Positions 57,708 to 64,000 of a stretch of DNA of 64,000 bases are shown here, one piece after another. A model generated the notes under the pieces. The model was not told the origin of the DNA, did not search any database, and worked only from the letters and a program-made list of their open reading frames with translations. The position numbers were made by a program, and so were the translations under genes. How positions within the stretch are numbered: position 1 is the stretch's first letter; each line of letters opens with the position of its first letter. The stretch is from Gerris lacustris (lineage: Eukaryota; Arthropoda; Insecta; Hemiptera; Gerridae): NCBI GenBank assembly GCA_951217055.1, contig OX578277.1, forward strand, positions 64,698,388 through 64,762,387. Reading direction: 5' to 3'.

Positions 57708-57855
57708 GGTTCCTGAGGCGTAGCCGAGGAAACCATGCTGTCTAAATCCCGAGGCGTAGCCGAGGGAGTTATATAGTTGGTTCCTGAGGCGCAGCCGAGG
57801 GAACCATGAAGTTTAATCCCGAGGCGTAGCCGAGGGAGTTAATTATAGCGAGGGT
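57708..57855 (+). repeat. 71-bp tandem repeat of GAGGCGTAGCCGAGG motifs
   Basis: GGTTCCTGAGGCGTAGCCGA begins at 57708 and, with GCAG for GTAG, at 57779. Each 71-bp unit contains two GAGGCG(T/C)AGCCGAGG boxes. There are four boxes in all. Confidence 0.85.
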
Positions 57856-58139
57856 ACTATGACTTTTTGCTCCCGTGGTACATACAAGATTTTTCCTCAA
57901 GAAGGGAGAAAATCAACACAAATAAAACCTATGATTTCGATTTATCTATTTATTTAGGTATTAATAACTAAATTTACAAATTTTTGTTCCTTTAATTTTA
58001 AAAATTATTTTAAAAGCAAAAGAAAAAGTTTTATAACATATTGTAGTAAAAATACTCTGCCAATTAATGTGGCACATAGCTTCCTCGCAAAGAAAATACC
58101 AAATTAAGAAAAATACCTCGATAAACATAATCAAAAAGT
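57856..58139. other. Noncoding, nothing recognised
   Basis: AT-rich. It includes CTGCCAATTAATGTGGCACA (58058), the head sequence of repeat family F1 without the rest. Confidence 0.5.
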
Positions 58140-59340
58140 TGGAACGGCGTGGCACTGTTACAGTAAATATTTAATAAAGTTGATGAAATTTAAATATTTG
58201 TTGGAGAAACAAAGCCTCCAACAAGCACCAAACGTTAGCGCACATATAATTAATTTAATAAATAAATATAAAGCTCCAACCAAATCGTAGAAACCGCTGT
58301 ATAAACAGTTTTTTTTATTTTGCCCCCCTCAAAACTAAAAATAACAAAATAGAATATAACAAAAATTAATCTACTATGCAAGAGCTTTTCAACGATATAC
58401 ATCATATTATAAAAGATTAACTTTAACATTTGTACCCCCTGTACTCTGAGGTACCAAAGTAATATTTTTAAAAAACAAACAATACAAAAGGGCAATCATT
58501 TAACTAATAAATATATATAAATAAAAAACCTAATATCAAAAAAGTATTTAAACCCTTTAACCTACAACAAAATTATAAATCGGTACAAAAGTATATGTAC
58601 AACATTTTTAAAAAATCAACAAATAAAATAGCTTTAATGTACATATCAAGGCCTTTAAAATTATATACGACACAATATTAAAAACAAAAAAAAGTGGTCA
58701 CGTGACACGGCGCACGGGAAAAAGTTTACTCTCATGTTCTCAGCAAGTAGGATGAACTAATGAAATAAAATATACTCAATTTAAAGAGCATTAGTGTGAG
58801 ATTCAATCGCCGCAATCAGAAATAAAATCGGCCAACTATTATAGAAACTATGGCCATTCAAAGACAAAAATGGAAATAAATAAAACCAAATAATAACAAA
58901 ATTATCACAATCTAGGGTACAACCGATGATGATACGACAAAAACTCATAGGACTAAAGTTGTAGATCTTTTAAAATCAGTCACCACTTGTGCTATCCATT
59001 TTCTAATTCGACTTACCGTTTAGCCGCAATAAGCCCCCAAACCAGCTTAAAAATCAAGTCACCCATTTTTATTTTTTTAAGGTGGGAAGGAGGGGGAAAC
59101 GTGAACTTTGTATAATTATTTTGGTCCACAATATGGACGTTGCGCGTCGAATGGCGCAAACCACAAGTCTCTAGCTCTTCTGGAAGTGGGTAAACATTAA
59201 TGTCAGTCAGTGAGTCAGTTAGCCATGCGGCTTTATAATATAAGACTCGCCGGTCTTGGCTGGCCTGCGGCCAGCCTTTGCCCGGCGAGTGGCCAGGTAG
59301 ATATATGCCAGGTACTTGTATAGTAGTTGGTACTTGTAAG
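58140..59340 (+). repeat. 1.2-kb repeat unit, copy 1, with 3' hairpin
   Basis: It matches copy 2 (59545-60735) in order: GGCACTGTT-CAGTAAATATT, AACAAAGCCT-CAACA, TTCAACGAT-TACATCATATT, AGTGGTCACGTGACACGGC, TCATGTTCTCAGCAA, GCGCGTCGAATGGCGCAAAC, AGTCTCTAGCTCTTCTGGAA, GTGGGTAAACATTAATGTCA, a GTCAGT/GTGAGT run, GCCATGCGGCTTTATA, and the GC hairpin. The offset is about 1.39-1.40 kb, with a 200-base spacer. No conserved frame. Nonautonomous element or satellite-like unit. Confidence 0.85.
59245..59290. repeat. Two-tier GC hairpin, copy 1
   Basis: The outer stem ACTCGCCGG (59245-59253) pairs with CCGGCGAGT (59282-59290). The inner stem GGCTGGCC (59258-59265), loop TGC, pairs with GGCCAGCC (59269-59276). 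All pairs are perfect. Confidence 0.9.
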
Positions 59341-59544
59341 ATCTGGTAATATTGGAGGAAGTTAAGTTATTAGTTAAGTTATAATTCGCAGTCTATAAAT
59401 GGCAAAGTAAACAAACAGTGCAAAGGTAAGAAAGAGAGCTAGTATCTAGGCTGTGGAGAGGATTGAGTAAGGTGGGTTGACAAGAGCGACTGGAGGGCAT
59501 AGGAAGGTCGAACATCGGACATATTCCCGTCTCTGTCTCTTCTT

Positions 59545-60735
59545 ACGGCGCGGCACTGTTCCAGTAAATATTTAATAACTTTGGTACTCACTAAGATTTT
59601 TCGGAAAAACAAAGCCTTCAACATGCGCCAACTGTTAACGCACATATAATAAATTTAATAAAAAAAAAAAAAATCGTAAAAATCAATTTTTCAATTTTAC
59701 CCCTCTCAAAACTAAAAATACCACAAAATAGAACGTAACGAAAATTAATCCACTTTTCAAGAGCTTTTCAACGATGTACATCATATTATAAAAGATTAAC
59801 TTTGACATTTGTACCTCTGTACTCTAAGGCTTAAGGTACCAAAATTATATTTTAAAAGAAAACAAACAATACAAAAGGGCATTAATTTAACTAATAAATA
59901 AATATAAATAAAAAAACCTAATAGCAAATAATTATTTAAACCCTTTCACCTACAACAAAATTATAAATCGGTACAAAAGTACGTGTACAAAATTTTAAAA
60001 AAATAAACAAATAAAATAGGTTTAATGTACAAATCATGGCATTTCAAATGATATACGACACAATATTAAAAACCAAAAAAAGTGGTCACGTGACACGGCA
60101 CACAAGAAAAGTGTACTCTCATGTTCTCAGCAAATAGCATGAACTAATGAAATATAATATACTCAATTTAAAGAGCCTTACTGTGAGATTTGAGCGCCCC
60201 AATCAGAAATAAAATCGGTCTACAATTGTAAAAAATATGGTCATTCAAAGTCAAAAATAGAAAAAAATAAAAACAAAAAAAATCCAAAATTATCACCATT
60301 TAGGGTACAACCGATAGAGGTACGACAAAAAGTCATAGAACCAATGTTGTAGATCTTTTAAAATCAGTTACCGCTGGTGTTGTCCGTTTTCCAATACGAC
60401 TTACCGTTTAGCTGCAATTAGCCCCAAAACAGCTTAAAAATCAAGTCGGCCATTTTTATTTTTTTAGGGGGGGAAGGAGTGGGAAAAGTAAACTTTTTAT
60501 AATTATTTTGGTTCACAATATGGACATTGCGCGTCGAATGGCGCAAACCTCAAGTCTCTAGCTCTTCTGGAAGTGGGTAAACATTAATGTCAGTGAGTGA
60601 GTGAGTTAGCCATGCGGCTTTATAGTATATAGACTCGCCGGGTCGTCGTTCGGCCTACGGCCGAACTCCGCCCGACGAGTGGCCAGGTACTTGTATAGGT
60701 CTGGTACTTATAACAGTTGGTACTTGTATAGGGTT
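59545..60735 (+). repeat. 1.2-kb repeat unit, copy 2, with 3' hairpin
   Basis: Tandem partner of 58140-59340 with scattered substitutions and small indels along its length, so the duplication is not recent. It ends with the homologous hairpin and TGGCCAGGTACTTGTATAG. Confidence 0.85.
60633..60680. repeat. Two-tier GC hairpin, copy 2 (compensated stem)
   Basis: The outer stem ACTCGCCGGG (60633-60642) pairs with CCCGACGAGT (60671-60680) with one non-Watson-Crick pair. The inner stem GTTCGGCC (60648-60655), loop TAC, pairs with GGCCGAAC (60659-60666). Relative to copy 1, three adjacent inner pairs changed on both strands. Confidence 0.9.
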
Positions 60736-61035
60736 TGGTTTTTGTATAGGAGCTGGTACAAAATTAAGGTAAAAAATTACAAGTGCGCACTCTTACAAAG
60801 AACTTGAATAATTCATATTGATTAGAAGGGGGGGGGGGGGGGTACATAGCTTTAGCTTCTAGAAATATGCTGTCAGATGTGGAATACGGGAAAGCTAAGA
60901 AGATCTAAGGCTGAGTAGGATTTAGCAAGTAAAAATATATATTATATCTGTATTTTTGCTAGGGAGAAAATTTAATGATCTTAAGTGAAGGTTCTACGAC
61001 ATTCTAAGATGTTATAGATTGCTTTAAAAAAAAGG
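60736..61035. other. Noncoding with G15 run
   Basis: Uninterrupted G at 60828-60842. Nothing else seen. Confidence 0.6.
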
Positions 61036-61198
61036 AAAATATTTTTTATTGCGGATGGAGAAAGGCCGGGTTCGATTCCCCGCCGAGGAGAAGTCAATTT
61101 TATGATATATTTTAATCAAATAATCAATAGTAATTGAATGTATCCACCAAAAGTAGTAAATGGAAAACACTAGGTTTAGTAATTATGAAATTATGGAA
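61036..61198 (+). repeat. Interspersed repeat with pol III B-box-like core, copy 2
   Basis: GGCCGGGTTCGATTCCCCGC (61064-61083) contains GGTTCGATTCC. It is followed by TTTTATGATATATTTTAATC and AAATGGAAAACACTAGGTTT as in copy 1 at 8441-8745. Confidence 0.45.
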
Positions 61199-61799
61199 AT
61201 TTCAACGGCTGGTACCAAAGTGCGCCAGCCCCCCTTAGGATTAGAAAAAGGTTACGGTTGAAGTGCGCCAGCCTCTTAGTCTAAAGAGTTTGAAGGGTGA
61301 AGCCAGGTAAGCCCGGGTTATCCCTTCTTGCACCCTTTCTAAACCCAAAGAACTTTGGAATTGGAAATCGGAATCCAACAAACCACAAAATTAAGGAATA
61401 AGTTGAAATCTATCACTACCGAATGGATTATAGCAGTTCTGTAATCTTTATCTGTGCCTGCATACTAAATATTGATAGGGCATGAGCTTCTTAACGGGTC
61501 AGTAACATAGGCTTATTAAAAGCGGAAGGATGAAGGAATGGGATTACTTACCTGTGGATGGTGATTGACCTTAGCTTGGAATGGGATAAATCCTTTATTT
61601 TTAAAGAACTATAAAATCTTTCATGGAAAATTGCAAAAACTTAATAAATATTTACTGGAAAATAATAACCTAATAGAAGCCGCTTTCCTTTGAACAAGCT
61701 TTCCGTTCAGGAAATGGATTTTGTTCTTACCAGAACATTCTACAGATTTATGCAAATTTCTATGCTCTGAGATTTGCTAATGATCGCCATACCACTCTG

Positions 61800-62020
61800 A
61801 GCTGTTTGTTAATAGTACATTACGCGTCGAGTGCGGAAAGTAGCATTTTGCATGCGAGTGTGGAGTTTGCACCCGAGCGATAGCGAGGGTAGTAAAACCA
61901 CACGAGCAATGCAGAATTCCGTTTCGCATGAGTTGCGTACCGTACTTTATCTAGGATTGTTAGATTTAAATGATAAATACAGAAAAAAATATATACTATA
62001 TCAATATACTATATGACCTC
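61800..62020. other. GC-richer segment inside the 2.8-kb transposon
   Basis: CGCGTCGAGTGCGGAAAGTA, then CCCGAGCGATAGCGAGGGTA and GCAATGCAGAATTCCGTTTC. A 61-codon frame covers it without family signs. It may be a regulatory or nested element; nothing more can be supported. Confidence 0.3.
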
Positions 62021-62100
62021 ATTTAAAAGTAAACATTAATATGTGTTTGGTAACTAATAATTTTTGAGATTTTGTGTTATCACTTCATATGACTAGAGAG

Positions 62101-62335
62101 GTATATAGAAAGTAACACAACAATATTGTCACCATAATTTGATATTAATAATTATCAAACGCGTTACGAAATGTTATATCATCTTCAGTGTTAAGTGCTC
62201 ATATAGTAAGAGTAAAGACTTTACTTTTACTATGTTAACACAAAACTGAAGATGATATAAATGTCGAGTCGGTTTTTTAATTATTAATATAATATTATGG
62301 TGACAAAATTGTTGTGTTTTCTATCTATGTGGTAA
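62101..62335. mobile_element. Small fold-back element
   Basis: Arms meet near 62217: CACAACAATATTGTCACCAT (62117) mirrors ATGGTGACAAAATTGTTGTG, and TATCATCTTCAGTGTTAA mirrors TTAACACAAAACTGAAGATGATA with a small gap. About 115-bp arms and almost no loop. Confidence 0.75.
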
Positions 62336-62765
62336 CTGCAGAATTCTAGAGATATATAAAATACTATCTGCAAAATGAACGGAGTGGACTTACAAGGAAT
62401 TACAAAAGAAATTAGTGGCATCAGCAGAATAAACTTATATGAATAATTGATTTATAATTACACAATGTAAATGGATTTCTCAATACTCAATTTATATTAT
62501 CTACCTTACTAAAAAATAAGATTTTAATTTTGCTATGTAATTGACAAGTATTGTCACGTTTAATGTACAAAGCCACTTAATTTCAATTTACTTTTATGGA
62601 AGTATTATTTTATAAGTGGAAATTACAAATAAAAATATTAATACATAATTATACTTAATAATAGATTATTATTAATTTGAAAAAAAAAAACATTGACATA
62701 ATATATAATTTGTAATCTAGGTGTGAAGAAATACGTTCCTTAACTAAAAGTAATATCGTCAATTA

Positions 62766-62933
62766 ACCACAAACGGTCATCTTTTAGTGACAGTAAAAAG
62801 AGAAAGATGTTGGTAGGACTGTAGGATACAGAGGTTTAAATCAGACTTAGCAAGATTTAAACATCTGCCTCGACTCTAACTCGAAGTCTTTCTCTTTCAC
62901 TTCTTACCGGCAGTAAAGATAACTATTTGTGGT
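62766..62933. repeat. Imperfect inverted repeat
   Basis: ACCACAAACGGTCATCTTTT and AGAGAAAGA at the left pair with TCTTTCTCTTTCAC and AAAGATAACTATTTGTGGT at the right. The centre has its own weak complement (GGTTTAAATC / GATTTAAACATC). Confidence 0.6.
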
Positions 62934-63193
62934 CACAAAAAGTATAAGTTAATTACCCTACCAAAATAGAAGAAAGTTCTCGGTATATCTACGGCAAAAC
63001 CAACCACCTACTTCCACTAGTCAAATTTCTTTGAGCTTGCTTTAAAAGCTTAGCTTTTATCTCGTGGACGTGGGAGGTAAAATACGAGTAGATTTTAGAG
63101 CAGTCAAGATTTCTAAACATTTGTTTTGTAAAAGTTAAAAATAAGATAAATTCTTAATTTTTTGAAACCTAGGTCTAAACTCCGACAAATCTG

Positions 63194-63214
63194 ATGAGTT
63201 CGATTCTCAGAGAT
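63194..63214 (+). other. Isolated B-box-like sequence
   Basis: GAGTTCGATTCTCAGAG resembles a T-arm/B box, but no A box or tRNA fold could be found upstream. Probably chance or an old SINE trace. Confidence 0.2.
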
Positions 63215-63630
63215 GATACTTTCACAAGCATATGGTCACATCGAGCATATGGTGTGAAAAGTAATCTGCAGTCCTGTAATAAGGTAAAGTTAAGTTAGTC
63301 AGTACGTTAAAAAAGCGGAAACAAACCAACTTAATAAAATAGTAGATTTACACAAAAATACCGCAAATGTTTAAGCAAATTGAATTTGAAAAATAAACTT
63401 GCTGTATGTATGTTCGTATCTCTCTCTTGATAAAGATGGCATTAATTCTTGAGTTGTATTTTTTGCCGAATTAATTATTTCTGAAGGAGTATTATTCTTT
63501 ACATTTTCGTCAAAGTCACTTAATTCACTCATTGTTTTCACTAAAACCTCGATATAAACAGTTACTTTAATAAAAGAACAGCAAATTAGTTTTGTTAAAT
63601 GTAAACTAACTCGTTAATCGTGCTTAAAGC

Positions 63631-63682
63631 GAAGAATTCCTCTTCTTTACCGCCCTAGGGTGGTAAAGAAGAGGAATTCTTC
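63631..63682. repeat. 25-bp-stem hairpin, two-base loop
   Basis: GAAGAATTCCTCTTCTTTAC continuing CGCCC pairs with GGGTGGTAAAGAAGAGGAAT continuing TCTTC. One G/T mismatch; loop TA. Confidence 0.9.
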
Positions 63683-64000
63683 AGAACTATGAGACGCGCA
63701 TGTGCAATGAATACAAGTACGTTAAGAATCACTTTCTACGCATCTAAACAGAGATACAATGTTTATATTTCGTATCAATCGTAGATAAAAGTAATTTCCA
63801 ACTGCTTTATATTGAGTATATAGGAATATTGACCACGATTAGTCCTAAAGAGGGTCCGAGGAGGACGGACTACCTGTTTCAATAGGTGGGATTAACCCGG
63901 CGCACTTCGACCGTACCCTTCAAAAAGGGGCTGGCGCACTTCCCCCGTGACCCGACCTTTCCCGGCGCACTTGGTGTACAGCCATTTCAACAACGGAGTT

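Larger units (their letters stand above)
61207..63983. mobile_element. 2.8-kb unclassified transposon with perfect 8-bp target duplication
   Basis: Left terminus GGCTGGTACCAAAGTGCGCC, right terminus GGCGCACTTGGTGTACAGCC (imperfect inverted repeats). ATTTCAAC flanks both ends exactly (61199-61206 and 63984-63991). AAGTGCGCC[A/G]G recurs subterminally: at 61217 and 61260 on plus near the left end, and three times on minus near the right end (63897-63972), resembling transposase-binding clusters. Nested inside are two fold-back sequences and a 25-bp hairpin. No transposase. Superfamily unassigned; 8-bp duplication fits hAT, P or Merlin. Confidence 0.85.

Overview
This is AT-rich eukaryotic DNA, almost certainly from an arthropod and most likely an insect with a repeat-rich genome. 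Evidence: many nested transposons with target-site duplications, RTE-type LINE and Ty3/gypsy fragments, Penelope-like sequence with a hammerhead core, long (TA)n and CAGA microsatellites, splice-like signals, and AATAAA poly(A) signals, with no bacterial operons. I cannot name the species.

The window has one convincing intact gene: an intronless 1029-codon ORF at 21201-24290 (+). It encodes an unrecognised protein built from about 37 G-x-P-[L/V/I/M/F] turns. These form an alternating ~80/~68-residue pattern, so the true period is about 147 residues. Its start is fixed by an in-frame stop five codons upstream, and an AATAAA overlaps its stop codon. All other protein-like sequence is broken mobile-element coding.

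Layout. 0-9 kb: interspersed repeats, a tandem array rich in AAGATGGCGGC motifs, a 626-bp sequence present in two copies identical by eye, microsatellites, and a possible noncoding exon with a strong splice donor. 9-21 kb: a tRNA-like SINE, a possible short exon, long palindromic MITEs (10.6 and 18.1 kb), a hAT element with a perfect 8-bp duplication, an RTE fragment, and a recombinase-like N-terminal fragment. 21.2-24.3 kb: the repeat-protein gene. 25-30 kb: a fold-back element, a second AAGATGGCGGC array, and a complete but internally deleted 1.23-kb LTR retrotransposon. 30-43 kb: mostly featureless DNA plus an RTE LINE relic. 43-51 kb: inverted Penelope-like repeats with a hammerhead core, a mariner-type relic inside a TA microsatellite, a gypsy element whose putative LTR is itself a long inverted repeat, and an RTE relic joined directly to it. 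51-64 kb: two unclassified DNA transposons, each bounded by a perfect 8-bp duplication (53433-56547 and 61207-63983), and a 1.2-kb tandem pair carrying hairpins whose stems differ by compensatory changes.

The best candidates for something undescribed are the 147-residue-period protein, the paired covarying hairpins, the inverted-repeat LTR, and the two unclassified 8-bp-duplication transposon families. All comparisons were made by eye; no database search or alignment was run.
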